A stretch of DNA of 64,000 nt, taken from positions 62,001-126,000 of the forward strand of contig NZ_FOMR01000007.1 in the NCBI RefSeq assembly GCF_900112705.1, written 5' to 3'. Origin of the DNA: Lentibacillus persicus. Its GTDB lineage: Bacteria; Bacillota; Bacilli; Bacillales; Amphibacillaceae. Shown one piece after another: positions 33,321-42,667 of the stretch. The notes beneath the pieces were generated by a model. That model saw nothing but the letters and a program-made list of their open reading frames with translations, made no database searches and was not told where the DNA came from. Both the position numbers and the translations under genes were made by a program. The first letter of the stretch is position 1, and each line of letters begins with the position of its first letter.

Positions 33321-34748
33321 CTACACCATCGACTGGACATAAACTTGCACGAGTACGTACAGAACGATGGCGAATTTGTAGTTGAATTTCAGACCGTTTT
33401 TAAATGGGCTTACACCGTTTGCTGCGCTTAATACAATGACCGGCATGATCAGTGGTGAAAGCAATATGGAGATTGCACTGCCGGACGTGACGGCCAGAAC
33501 AATCAGTTCAGGCGGATATGGCAGCGAAATGCTTTCCAAAATACCAGCAACGAGAACCATGACAGTCAGCGGTCCCAGCCCCATGAATCCTAGAATAATA
33601 AGTATAAGCGGCAAAAAGTAAAGCATATTAAAGAAAGGCAGCACTTCCTGAAACGCATAAACACCATCAATAATCACTGTGCCGATGCCGGTCTGATTCA
33701 AGCTGTGTATCATGACACCGGCCGATGTCAGCACACTGAATTGGTATGCTTTGCTTGCCAGCCCGCTCCGGTAATATTCTTTCACCTCATGTCCAAGCCG
33801 TCCAATGCGTTTCTTAACGAGAAAATAAATACCTGCCCATATGACAATAACAATCGGAATCAAAATCATCAGCCCAAAATCAGTCACTTCATACATAAAA
33901 AAAATCGAGCCGAACAGTGTAATGAACAAAAAGCCGAATTCTATTGTCCGGCGTTTTTGTATTTTCGGGTTTGAAGCGTGCTTAAGCACAACCGCTATCT
34001 CACTTTTAATGGCAGCCGTCACATCAATGCCGTATTTCTTTTCTTCAAAATAAGAAAAAACGACCGCAATCAAAAGGCCCGCCAAAGCGATTATAAACCC
34101 TTGCAAAATGGCTATCGGCAACGACGCGTTCATTGCTTCGACCGCATAAGCAAAACTCGGAATGCTGATGACCCACAACGTTGACAAGGCAAACGACCGC
34201 AATAAAGCCGTGCCTTTAAAGTGTTCCCACGCCTCTCCGCGCTGATTTTTCAAAATGTCATCCACAAACTGATACATCATCGGAATCGCACCGAACAACA
34301 GAAAATATGAAATAATATGCGTAAATGACAGGACGCCGAAATAAAACTTGCGGCTTGTGTCGAGCCAATTATGTGCAAACCCGATAATATCCTCAATGTA
34401 GGGCTCCGATCGCAGGACCCAACCGATGACGGGAACGACCGCAAGCAGGCCGATGATATTACTCATCTGTCGCAAGCCGATCGCCATGTTTTCCAGAAAC
34501 GGGCCACCTGAAACGAGCATGATGAGGAAACCTGTGCTAAACAGAAACAATGGCAATTTAATATGACGAACGTTTACATGCACAACAGCCAAAACGAGCA
34601 GCATAAACCCGAGTATGGCGTGCACCGTCACCAGAATGCTGTTATCCACGAAAAATGTTATGAAATAAAGCAGTGCATATAAAGCTATAACGACCCGCAA
34701 TCCGCGTGCGACTAAGTTCACGATAATGCGCTCCCTACGACGATTCAT
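33321..34748 (-). CDS. Uncharacterised polytopic membrane protein, 475 residues
   Basis: About 11-12 hydrophobic segments are spread over the whole length, with basic loops (RRRERIIVN at the N-terminus, FEEKKYGID, KKRIGRLGHEV). The last third, LPYPPELIVLAVTSGSAIS then LLSPLIMPVIVLSAANG, resembles the re-entrant loop regions of ion-transporter (IT) superfamily carriers, so a transport role is possible. No family could be named. GAGGAG precedes the ATG. It is divergent from the Na+/H+ antiporter gene and shares that promoter region. Confidence 0.65.
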   Translation of the reverse strand: MNRRRERIIVNLVARGLRVVIALYALLYFITFFVDNSILVTVHAILGFMLLVLAVVHVNVRHIKLPLFLFSTGFLIMLVSGGPFLENMAIGLRQMSNIIGLLAVVPVIGWVLRSEPYIEDIIGFAHNWLDTSRKFYFGVLSFTHIISYFLLFGAIPMMYQFVDDILKNQRGEAWEHFKGTALLRSFALSTLWVISIPSFAYAVEAMNASLPIAILQGFIIALAGLLIAVVFSYFEEKKYGIDVTAAIKSEIAVVLKHASNPKIQKRRTIEFGFLFITLFGSIFFMYEVTDFGLMILIPIVIVIWAGIYFLVKKRIGRLGHEVKEYYRSGLASKAYQFSVLTSAGVMIHSLNQTGIGTVIIDGVYAFQEVLPFFNMLYFLPLILIILGFMGLGPLTVMVLVAGILESISLPYPPELIVLAVTSGSAISILLSPLIMPVIVLSAANGVSPFKNGLKFNYKFAIVLYVLVQVYVQSMV

Positions 34749-34861
34749 TTACTCCTCATTTTAAGCCTCTTCAGGGCAAAAAGACAATAGGATGCTCCTA
34801 CGTTTATAATTTTGCAACAGGGGTACCGCGCTTAAGAATACCTGTACAAGGAGAATAAGTC

Positions 34862-36049
34862 ATGGCTTCATCCCAAATTATTTTACTTTTACTGATTGGT
34901 TATCTTATCTTCACTTTGGATAAAAAACAGAGCTATTTGCCGGTGCCCGTTTTATTGGTCGTACTTGGGCTCGGTTTGTCCTTTATCCCTTATTTTTCGT
35001 CCGTCGACGTGACTGCCAAGATGATTTATCATGTTTTCCTGCCGGCAATTCTGTTCACGTCCGCTTATAACTTCTCGTCGGACAATTTTAAGAAAAACGC
35101 CGGGATTATCACCTTTCTGGCAACCGTCGGCATCATGGCCACCGTTGCCATTCTTGGTTCGGTAATATTTGCGGTGAGCGGTCCGTTCGTTTCACTGTCA
35201 TTCATTGGTGCGCTGGCTATTGCCTCAATTCTTACACCGACTGATCCCGTTTCAGTCGTGTCGATACTTGAGGAATCCGCCGGCAGCAAAAAAATCTCTG
35301 CCGTTGTGGAGGGTGAATCGCTGATCAATGACGGGACGAGTATTGTGATTTTTTCGTTTCTTGCCGGCATGCTCACGCAAAACCAATCGTTTACCGTCTC
35401 CAATTTTGTAACGAACTTCTTAGTTGTTTCAATCGGCGGCGCAGCACTTGGTTTGGCTTTCGGCTGGCTGATGAGCAAGGCGGTGCATTTCACCCACCAC
35501 CGGGAATACCAGGTAATGTTGAGTATTATCATTGCTTACGGTTCCTTCAATCTTGCTGAAGCAATCGGGGTCTCAGGCGTCCTTGCAACGGTTTCCGCCG
35601 GCATTATGCTGTCATTTGAGTACGGCCGGACGGTAAAAGAGGATCATTTCAAAGACACTTTGGACGGATTTTGGGGCATAGCTGAATTATCGCTCCTGTC
35701 ATTATTGTTTTTATTAATCGGCATTGAAGCGGCAAAATTTCTGCAATTTAACGCTTGGGGATTTGCATTTATTATTTTTGCACTGTCCTTAGCAGTCCGG
35801 TTTAGCATCATTATGGGCACGACACAGTTTTTCAAAGAATGGCGCCAACATATTAGCTGGCGTGAATCCGCCTTAATTTCATGGTCAGGCTTAAAAGGTT
35901 CGATGTCGGTTTATTTAATTCTGGAACTCCAGGCAAAAAGCTCCGGTAACAGTGATATGATCATCTCACTGGCGTTTTCCGCGGTGCTCATTTCGCTTGT
36001 CGTGCAAAGCCTCGGCGTCTCACCGCTTAGCAAGTGGCTTGCGAAGTGA
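34862..36049 (+). CDS. Cation:proton antiporter, CPA1 (NhaP-like)
   Basis: A 395-residue carrier with 12 predicted spans. The CPA1 motifs ILTPTDPVSVVSILEES and VVEGESLINDGTSIVIFSF hold the acidic residues of the ion site, and LISWSGLKGSMSVYLIL is the conserved span-11 segment. It probably exchanges Na+ or K+ for H+, which fits a halotolerant host. It lacks the long cytosolic tail of NhaP/NhaG. AAGGAG lies eight bases before the ATG. A 21-bp repeat array follows. Confidence 0.85.
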   Translation: MASSQIILLLLIGYLIFTLDKKQSYLPVPVLLVVLGLGLSFIPYFSSVDVTAKMIYHVFLPAILFTSAYNFSSDNFKKNAGIITFLATVGIMATVAILGSVIFAVSGPFVSLSFIGALAIASILTPTDPVSVVSILEESAGSKKISAVVEGESLINDGTSIVIFSFLAGMLTQNQSFTVSNFVTNFLVVSIGGAALGLAFGWLMSKAVHFTHHREYQVMLSIIIAYGSFNLAEAIGVSGVLATVSAGIMLSFEYGRTVKEDHFKDTLDGFWGIAELSLLSLLFLLIGIEAAKFLQFNAWGFAFIIFALSLAVRFSIIMGTTQFFKEWRQHISWRESALISWSGLKGSMSVYLILELQAKSSGNSDMIISLAFSAVLISLVVQSLGVSPLSKWLAK

Positions 36050-36095
36050 TGGCTACTGACGTACGCGCATCATTAATTGTTAAAATTTGGAATTA

Positions 36096-36238
36096 TGCGC
36101 TGTAGATACTGGCAAAATCGCTGTAGTCTATAGCGCATCGCTGTAGTTTGGCTGATTATCGCTGTAGATCACCCTGAAATCGCTGTAGTTTGAACGGTAA
36201 TCGCTGTAGATGCCCGCAAAATCGCTGTAGTTTAAAAA
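36096..36238. repeat. Tandem array of seven 21-bp units, CGCTGTAG family
   Basis: Unit starts (CGCTGTAG) lie at 36098, 36119, 36139, 36160, 36181, 36202 and 36223, giving the same 21, 20, 21, 21, 21, 21 spacing as the array at 25.1 kb. The second unit is again palindromic, CGCTGTAGTCTATAGCG. The variable halves differ between the two loci. It lies between converging genes. Confidence 0.88.
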
Positions 36239-36279
36239 TTCACCGCCCCGTCCCATAGCCGGGTCAACGCGTCCCGCAT

Positions 36280-37212
36280 CTACTGCTCATTTTTCTTCCG
36301 TCGTCTGATGAGCCAAAAAACTGCAAAACCAAGCAGCGCTAAAATCAACAGCACCGGTGAACTCCCTGCTAAAAATACAACCAGTCCCGAAACCGCTGAG
36401 CGCAGAAAATTAATACTTTGCATAAACTGCTGCTTTGTTTTTTCCCACGTGTTTAAATCGTCTTCGTTTGAAAGCGATACGTTATTTTCTTCAATGTAAA
36501 TTGTGACTGTCGCCAGGTCGACCTTGTTGTCCAAATAATTCATCCGCCCCGTTATTTCTTCAATCTCCTGCTGCACCGTCGCCAGGTCATCTGAGATCTC
36601 CAACAGATCTTCTGTCTTCTCGGCCTGCTCCATAAATGACTGCAGCCGCTCTTCCACGACCTGTTTCGACTCAAGCCGTGACTCCAGATCAACGTATTCC
36701 TCTGTCACATCCCGGCCCGAGGTTGAACTTTCCAGCACACGATTGCTGCTGTCTTCCACGGTCTGCACAAACACCTCGAATTCTTCTTGCGGCACACGCA
36801 CTGTCACTTGTCCGGTCGTCGTTCGGTCCTCATTGCCTTCACGCATATTTGATTCAACTATGTAACCGCCGCGGTCGGTAACCTCGGCGTTAATACCTTC
36901 CACCGTCGCTTGATAATCCTTCACCTCAATACGAAGATTCGCCGTATATATAATTTTCCGGTCTGAATCGGTCATTTCTTTTGCCTCCGAAGTTGTATCA
37001 CCTTCACTTTGGCCACTCGCTGCTTCTTCGGACGACTCGGACGCCTGTCTGTCAGCCGGACTCTCGGAGGTCTGGCTGTTTTCCGTCGTGAATTGTTCGG
37101 TCTCGACATTTGCCTGATCAGAAGATTGATCGCTATTTTCTGTATCATTACTGCAAGCTGCCACGATTACGCCAAAAACTATTATCGTCAAATATAAAAA
37201 ACTTTTTCGCAT
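36280..37212 (-). CDS. DUF4349-domain lipoprotein
   Basis: A 310-residue surface protein. The lipobox VAAC puts the acylated cysteine at residue 20, followed by about 60 residues of Ser/Glu/Gln-rich linker. The DUF4349 region (about 80-265) has KIIYTANLRIEVKDYQATVE, TVRVPQEEF and a coiled coil ending in TIYIEEN. A C-terminal span (about 280-300) is followed by RRRKKNEQ. Such proteins are membrane-tethered at both ends; their role is unknown. The ATG at 37212 follows AAAGGCGGG. Confidence 0.8.
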   Translation of the reverse strand: MRKSFLYLTIIVFGVIVAACSNDTENSDQSSDQANVETEQFTTENSQTSESPADRQASESSEEAASGQSEGDTTSEAKEMTDSDRKIIYTANLRIEVKDYQATVEGINAEVTDRGGYIVESNMREGNEDRTTTGQVTVRVPQEEFEVFVQTVEDSSNRVLESSTSGRDVTEEYVDLESRLESKQVVEERLQSFMEQAEKTEDLLEISDDLATVQQEIEEITGRMNYLDNKVDLATVTIYIEENNVSLSNEDDLNTWEKTKQQFMQSINFLRSAVSGLVVFLAGSSPVLLILALLGFAVFWLIRRRKKNEQ

Positions 37213-37383
37213 CAAAAAACCCGCCTTTTCTTTTTAATATAGACGCGAATCCAAGGAAAAATGTTACATATTTAAAAAAATATTTGACACTTGCCACGTG
37301 TCAGTCAGCCTTTTGATTTAGTCTGCCACGTGCTATGATAATAGGATAAATAGCGAATTCAAAAGCGAAGGCCGGTGATCACC

Positions 37384-38112
37384 ATGCCCACTCTGAAATA
37401 CGGTACAACCCCCATCGACTACATACTCTACCGGCAGGAACGCGATGACTTAATCATATCGGTAACGCTCGTAAATGGTGTTGAAGTCTATGCACCTGAA
37501 AAAACCGATACGTCAACAATAAATCATCACCTTAACAAAAAAGCACCCTGGATCTATGAAAAAATTAAAAGCCTCAAACAAGTGGAAACGAGCATCCAGC
37601 CCAAAGAATTTGTAAGCGGTGAGAAGCTGCCCTACCTTGGCCGTCATTACCGCTTAAAAGTTAACCGGGAACCTGTCAGCGCGGCCAGACTTACTTTTTA
37701 CCAAGGCAGGTTCATCGCAACGGTTCCGAAAAATTGGCCGCAAAAAAACGTCCACGACAGTTTGGAAGAACAGCTCGTTCAATGGTACCGTAAACAAGCA
37801 GCTAAAAAACTGCGTGAACGTTCAGCTCATTATGCGAAACTGCTCAACACCCGGCCTGCTTCCATCAGCATCCGCACGCAGCATAAACGCTGGGGGACCT
37901 GTACACCGGAAGGCGACATTTATATTAACTGGCGGCTGATTATGGCGCCGTTAAAAATAATGGATTATGTAATTGTTCATGAACTGGCCCATTTAATTGT
38001 TCAGGACCATTCGCCGGAATTCTGGAAAATTGTAAAGTCAATTCTGCCCGACTATGAAGAACGGAAAGAGTGGCTGCGAGTTAATGGCATGGGGCTGCAT
38101 TGTATTGGTTAG
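37384..38112 (+). CDS. YgjP-like (DUF45) zinc metallopeptidase
   Basis: A 242-residue protein with the zinc site HELAH in VIVHELAHLIVQDHSPEFW, where the third ligand is the downstream His, and the conserved TQHKRWGTCTPEGDIYINWRL. Members of this M48-like group are often found beside type I restriction-modification operons, and one lies 2 kb downstream here on the opposite strand. The reaction it catalyses is unknown. The ATG at 37384 is used because AAGGCCGG stands upstream. A GTG three codons earlier sits within that site. Confidence 0.82.
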   Translation: MPTLKYGTTPIDYILYRQERDDLIISVTLVNGVEVYAPEKTDTSTINHHLNKKAPWIYEKIKSLKQVETSIQPKEFVSGEKLPYLGRHYRLKVNREPVSAARLTFYQGRFIATVPKNWPQKNVHDSLEEQLVQWYRKQAAKKLRERSAHYAKLLNTRPASISIRTQHKRWGTCTPEGDIYINWRLIMAPLKIMDYVIVHELAHLIVQDHSPEFWKIVKSILPDYEERKEWLRVNGMGLHCIG

Positions 38113-38145
38113 CCTGACGAATGGACCAGGGCCTCGCCCCTAATC

Positions 38146-38343
38146 TCATTCGTCCGCTATTTCCTTTACGCGCCCCACTGTCCCATCCTCAAGCTTAACT
38201 TTAATGCCGTGCGGATGTGTCGCTGAGTTGGTCAAAAGTCGTGCCACAACCCCTTCCGTCAATTTTCCGGTACGCTGATCCTGTTTTCGGACAACTTGGA
38301 CCTTTTGGCCAATTTTTATATTCTCTCTTCTCGTTCCAGACAT
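38146..38343 (-). CDS. ywbE: YwbE family protein
   Basis: A 65-residue protein matching B. subtilis YwbE: RRENIKIGQKVQVVRKQDQR, LTEGVVARLLTNS and THPHGIKVKLEDGTVGRVKE. The fold looks like a small beta-barrel resembling KOW/SH3-type nucleic-acid domains. Function is unknown. AAGGAG is nine bases before the ATG at 38343. It stands alone. Confidence 0.85.
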   Translation of the reverse strand: MSGTRRENIKIGQKVQVVRKQDQRTGKLTEGVVARLLTNSATHPHGIKVKLEDGTVGRVKEIADE

Positions 38344-38673
38344 ATCATGCATCTCCTTTATTTAGCTTTGACGAATTTTTAAGGAAAAACTGAAAATCCC
38401 CGCAGTAAATTGATTTCCTGATGGAAGCTGCTGTGCTCCGATTTAATTTTTCCATTAAATGGTGTTCACACTAAATAGTATAACAAGTTTGTGATTAACT
38501 CGTATGTATCTTAGTATAATGCACAAATTTGAAGAACGCGCTTTTTAAATATTGATATGACAAACTAACTTCTATATTCACCCGAAAACAGGACAAAACG
38601 GGATTTGGTTTTTCTATAACCCTTTTTTATAATGGCATGCGTTGACTTTACAAAAGGAGTGGTTGATTCATAT

Positions 38674-39603
38674 ATGCAGAAAACATATCGTTTGTTAGGC
38701 ATCATGATTATTGTTCTGGCAGGCATGGCTTTAGCAGCATGCGGCGGCCAGGGAAATGAAAGTAACAATGCTGATAACCAAAATGAAAACGGAAACCTCG
38801 GGGAAGAAAGCCTTACATTAGGTGTCGACAGTTATGTGTCCAACACGTCAAACACATATCTGGCAAAATTATTGCTCGAAGAAATCGGTTATAACGTCGA
38901 AATAAACCAAACAGACGTGGGTGTCGAATATACCGGCTTAAACGATGGATCAACAGATGCGATTGTTGGTGCATGGCTCCCAACAACACACGAAAGCTAC
39001 TGGGAAGAATATAAGGATAACCTTGAAAAAATAAACACGGTTACTGAAAAAGTGGAACTCGGTTTAGCCGTTCCAGCGTATATGGAGGATATTAATTCGA
39101 TTGAAGACTTAGCACAAAATACGAATAATGTTGGCGAAAAGCTGGAATGGACGATCACCGGCATCAGTCCCGGAGCAGGTGAAATGGAACTTATGGAAAG
39201 TGACGTCATGCCCGGGTACGGTTTGAAGAAAAATTGGGACCTGCTTGAAAGCTCCGGTGCAGCTATGTCCGCAGCTTTATCAGACGCAATCGAGCAAAAC
39301 GAACCGATTGTTGTGACGTTGTGGACGCCACACTGGACATTCAATGCATTTGATATAAAGATCCTGGACGATCCAAAAGGAACATTTGGCGAACCGGATG
39401 ACGTTTTCTCTGTCGCCGGAAAAGATTTTAAAGAACAATCACCTGCAGCTTATGAATTCCTTGAACAATTTTCGATTACGAAAGAAAATACACAAAGCAT
39501 GATGCTTGATATTAAAAATGGCATGGATGAAGAAGATGCCGCACAAAAGTTTATTGACAACAATCCCGATCTAAAAGAAAAATGGCTGGATGGTATTGAG
39601 TAA
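38674..39603 (+). CDS. Glycine betaine-type ABC substrate-binding lipoprotein
   Basis: A 309-residue OpuAC/ProX-like protein. The lipobox ALAAC has its cysteine at residue 23, followed by a GGQGNESNNADNQNENG linker. The binding domain begins ESLTLGVDSYVSNTSNTYLA. Trp residues in VGAWLPTTHESYWEE and VTLWTPHWTF probably cage a quaternary ammonium. No ATPase or permease gene is adjacent, so it must work with a transporter encoded elsewhere. The only suitable ATG is 38674, with AAGGAG 14 bases upstream, a long spacing. A terminator follows. Confidence 0.85.
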   Translation: MQKTYRLLGIMIIVLAGMALAACGGQGNESNNADNQNENGNLGEESLTLGVDSYVSNTSNTYLAKLLLEEIGYNVEINQTDVGVEYTGLNDGSTDAIVGAWLPTTHESYWEEYKDNLEKINTVTEKVELGLAVPAYMEDINSIEDLAQNTNNVGEKLEWTITGISPGAGEMELMESDVMPGYGLKKNWDLLESSGAAMSAALSDAIEQNEPIVVTLWTPHWTFNAFDIKILDDPKGTFGEPDDVFSVAGKDFKEQSPAAYEFLEQFSITKENTQSMMLDIKNGMDEEDAAQKFIDNNPDLKEKWLDGIE

Positions 39604-39617
39604 TAGCCCGCACAGCA

Positions 39618-39656
39618 ACCAACCTTCCTACTGTATGCAGGAAGATTGGTTTTTTA
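39618..39656 (+). terminator. Terminator after the betaine-binding protein gene
   Basis: ACCAACCTTCCT and AGGAAGATTGGT form a 12-bp stem with one mismatch, followed by TTTTTT. Confidence 0.82.
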
Positions 39657-39718
39657 TTGATCAGGTAAGATTGACGTCATGACTTACATGATAAAAATCC
39701 AAGACTCACCTTTCATGC

Positions 39719-40294
39719 TCAATATGCAATTTGCTTATAATGCACTTCTGCAAGTTCCATCAGCTGACGTGCGAGACTTTCAACCTGTTTTGAGGGGCAG
39801 TTGCTCGCACGGAGCTGGCGCTTGATGCGTTTGCGCATTTCGCGTTTGACGTCGTCTTTAAACGTCCAATCAATCACACGGTTTTCCTCGATGATTTCGG
39901 TAATAATATGGGTCAGTTCCTTCACGTTGTCATCTTCAAAGCCTTCCAATTCGCTCGCAAGCATCTGATAAAACGGATATTGCTCGGGTTCAAAGCCATG
40001 CGCGGCGCCTTCTTCGGCATTCGTGCGCATTTTTTCCATCACATCGCGGTATTCCTCAAGCAGTTCTTCAATCGTCAGCTGACGCTCCTTGCGCCTGGCG
40101 ATCAGTTCTTCAAGCCGTTCCTTCAAGGACGTGTACAGCACCGGATTTTCATCGAGCTTCACCCGGATTTCATGCTTGATCGCATGCTCCATTTCCGCGG
40201 CTTTCGCTTCCGGTGTCTCGATTTCGTCCAGCTTATCATCAAACCGGGTTGATAAAATATCAATCGGCTCCACAAGCACGTGCGGTGTTGTCGC
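39719..40294 (-). pseudogene. hsdR: C-terminal domain of HsdR, cut off by an amber codon
   Basis: This 191-codon stretch is in the same frame as hsdR and directly follows its stop codon: reading through TAG gives EEHI, stop, ATTPHVLVEPIDILS. It covers the helical C-terminal domain that in EcoR124I-type HsdR docks onto the methylase core (MEHAIKHEIRVKLDENP, LKERLEELIARRKERQ, IKRQLRASNCPSKQVESLA). No ribosome site precedes the in-frame GTG at 40279, so independent translation is unlikely. It is probably untranslated unless the amber is suppressed or is a sequencing error. Confidence 0.75.
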
Positions 40295-42667
40295 CTAGAT
40301 ATGCTCTTCAATCAGCTGTTTCACCTTTTCCCCGCAATCGGAAATGTCCATGCCGGCTTCAACGTGATAGCGTGATTTTGCGAGTTTGCGAATCTTACCC
40401 AGCCATTTCAGATCATCAATGTAAGGTTCGGCTTTTGGATTCGGCAGCACCATATCCATGCTCTCGGAAAACTTCTTGAACGCTGTATCGAATTCATTTC
40501 GAATATCTTCCGGCTCAAGTTTTTTCAAACAGGCTTCTGAATTTTCCTTGTTAACGTAATCAAAGAAGCGCATTGCCTGCCGGTGACGGGATTCAAGCCG
40601 TGGCATTTCTTCATCAATCTCATGCATGGCACCTTTAATATCATCTTCATGAAAAATATCGAGCGCTTCCTCAAGAAAACGGGAAACCCCGTAATAGTCA
40701 ACGATCAAGCCGTATGATTTTTTATCATACGTCCGGTTCGTCCGGGCGATGGCCTGCAGCAGGTTATGCTCCTTCAACGGCTTATCGAGATACATCACTT
40801 GTTCAATCGGCGCGTCAAATCCGGTTAAAAGCTTGTCACAAACAATCAGAAAACTGAGTGCGTCTTCTTTCATTGGCTGCTTAAACCGCTTAATGACCTG
40901 CTTTTCCTCCTGCTTTGATAAGTGATGGGCTTTCATGTCTTTTTCGTCATTATGGCCGCCGGAAATAATCACCTTAGACTCAAAATCACTCATCTCATCC
41001 AGCATCTGCTTGTACAGGACAGCCGCTTCTCTGGAAACCGCGACAACCTGTGCCTTGAAGCCATTCGGCCGGATATAGTGTTCATAGTGTTCAATCATAT
41101 CCAAAACAATCGAACGAATCCGTTTCGGTGATGCCGTGATCGCTTCATCGGTCGCGTACTTCTGTTTAATCCGCTCCCGGTCCTCTTCAGAGTAATCACG
41201 GAAATAGCGGTCAAACAACGCATCAATCGATTCACCCTGCACATGCAAGTCGACCATGCGCGCTTCGTAAAAAATCGGAACCGTCGCACCATCTTCCACT
41301 GCCTGTTCAATTGGATACTTATCAATATACGGCCCAAACGTCCGGAATGTGCTCTTATCATCTTTATCAATCGGAGTGCCGGTGAATCCGATATAGGTAG
41401 CATTCGGCATCGCCAGCCGCATGTTCATCGCAAGCGTGCTGTATTGGGTGCGGTGGCTTTCATCGACCATAACGATGACATTTTCAGAGGTCGTCAATTC
41501 GGGATAGCGTTCTTCATCGTCCGCTTCCTGGAACTTCTGAACAAGCGTCATGACGGTCGTTCCGGGGCCCTGCTGCAGCATTGACTTCAATTCATCGACC
41601 GATTCGGCCTGCTGCGGGTTGGGAAAGCCGCACACGCGGAATGTATTGGTAATCTGCCGGTCCAGATCCTGCCGGTCGGTCACAATGACTATCGCCGGGT
41701 TCTCAAGCCGTTCAATCCGCCGCAGTTTCGTCGCCAAAAAGACCATCGCCAGACTTTTGCCGGAACCTTGTGTCGCCCAGACAACCCCGCCGCGATGTTT
41801 CGGGTCATCAGCATGCAAAATACGGTCAACCGCCTTATTCACCGCCCGGTATTGCTGGTAGCGCGTCATTTTCTTGATGATTTTACCGTCTGCCGGTTCG
41901 TACACGATAAAATTTTGGATAATATCGAATAAGCGCTCTTTTTCCAGAACGCCTGTCAGCAAAATATCCTGTGCAGACGGATTGGCACCAATATCGGTCA
42001 CTTTCGTTGGATACGGGTCTTTCCATTCACTAAAGTGCTGTAGCCGCGCACCAATCGTTCCGGTTCTTGCCCGGTCATTGCTCGAGGCAATCAAAAACTG
42101 ATTATAGTAAAACAGCTGCTCGTTCTCACGCTGATAGCGCAGCAGCTGTTTCACCCCTTCTGACATCTGTTCATCCGGCGCAAGTGTCGGACTCTTGCAT
42201 TCGATTACAACGAGCGGAAGCCCATTGACAAACACCATCACATCCGGCCGAATCGTCCCAATTGCGTTCGTAATGGAAAACTGATCCACGACCAGAAATT
42301 CGTTGTTGTCGATATCATCAAAATCAATCAGCTTCACCGTCTGGTTTTTCCGGCCTTTTCCCAAATCCTGTTGTACCGACATCATGTTAATGAGCAGTCC
42401 ATGAAAAGCCTGATTCGCTTCCATCACATTCGTTGCATCCATATGCGTCACCGAACGCGCGACTTTATTGAGGTTATTCTCCGACAGCCACGGATTCAGC
42501 CGCTTCAGTGCATCCGTGAACCGCCCGCGCAGCACCACATCCGACTGCATACTTCGCTCTGCATCAAGCGTGGCTCCGTTGACATGCGTATACCCAAGAC
42601 GTTTCAAATGATCAATCACACGATCCTCGACTAATCCTTTTTCATTCCAGTCTTGCGTCATACTCAT
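40295..42667 (-). CDS. hsdR: Type I restriction enzyme R subunit, truncated
   Basis: A 790-residue product ending at an in-frame TAG. It has the endonuclease domain (RPDVMVFVNGL then ECKS, residues 141-158), the helicase motor with Walker A TQGSGKS, DESH, FTGTP and IARTNR, but lacks about 190 C-terminal residues encoded beyond the stop. A normal family length is about 980-1050. HsdR cuts unmodified DNA after ATP-driven translocation. It is the last gene of hsdM-hsdS-hsdR and its ATG overlaps the hsdS stop codon. Loss of the docking domain would probably leave a modification-only system. Confidence 0.85.
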   Translation of the reverse strand: MSMTQDWNEKGLVEDRVIDHLKRLGYTHVNGATLDAERSMQSDVVLRGRFTDALKRLNPWLSENNLNKVARSVTHMDATNVMEANQAFHGLLINMMSVQQDLGKGRKNQTVKLIDFDDIDNNEFLVVDQFSITNAIGTIRPDVMVFVNGLPLVVIECKSPTLAPDEQMSEGVKQLLRYQRENEQLFYYNQFLIASSNDRARTGTIGARLQHFSEWKDPYPTKVTDIGANPSAQDILLTGVLEKERLFDIIQNFIVYEPADGKIIKKMTRYQQYRAVNKAVDRILHADDPKHRGGVVWATQGSGKSLAMVFLATKLRRIERLENPAIVIVTDRQDLDRQITNTFRVCGFPNPQQAESVDELKSMLQQGPGTTVMTLVQKFQEADDEERYPELTTSENVIVMVDESHRTQYSTLAMNMRLAMPNATYIGFTGTPIDKDDKSTFRTFGPYIDKYPIEQAVEDGATVPIFYEARMVDLHVQGESIDALFDRYFRDYSEEDRERIKQKYATDEAITASPKRIRSIVLDMIEHYEHYIRPNGFKAQVVAVSREAAVLYKQMLDEMSDFESKVIISGGHNDEKDMKAHHLSKQEEKQVIKRFKQPMKEDALSFLIVCDKLLTGFDAPIEQVMYLDKPLKEHNLLQAIARTNRTYDKKSYGLIVDYYGVSRFLEEALDIFHEDDIKGAMHEIDEEMPRLESRHRQAMRFFDYVNKENSEACLKKLEPEDIRNEFDTAFKKFSESMDMVLPNPKAEPYIDDLKWLGKIRKLAKSRYHVEAGMDISDCGEKVKQLIEEHI

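Noticed and set aside
40295-40297. hsdR as two genuine separate genes
   Set aside because: The second part has no ribosome site, is in the same frame five codons after the stop and covers a domain always fused in the family.
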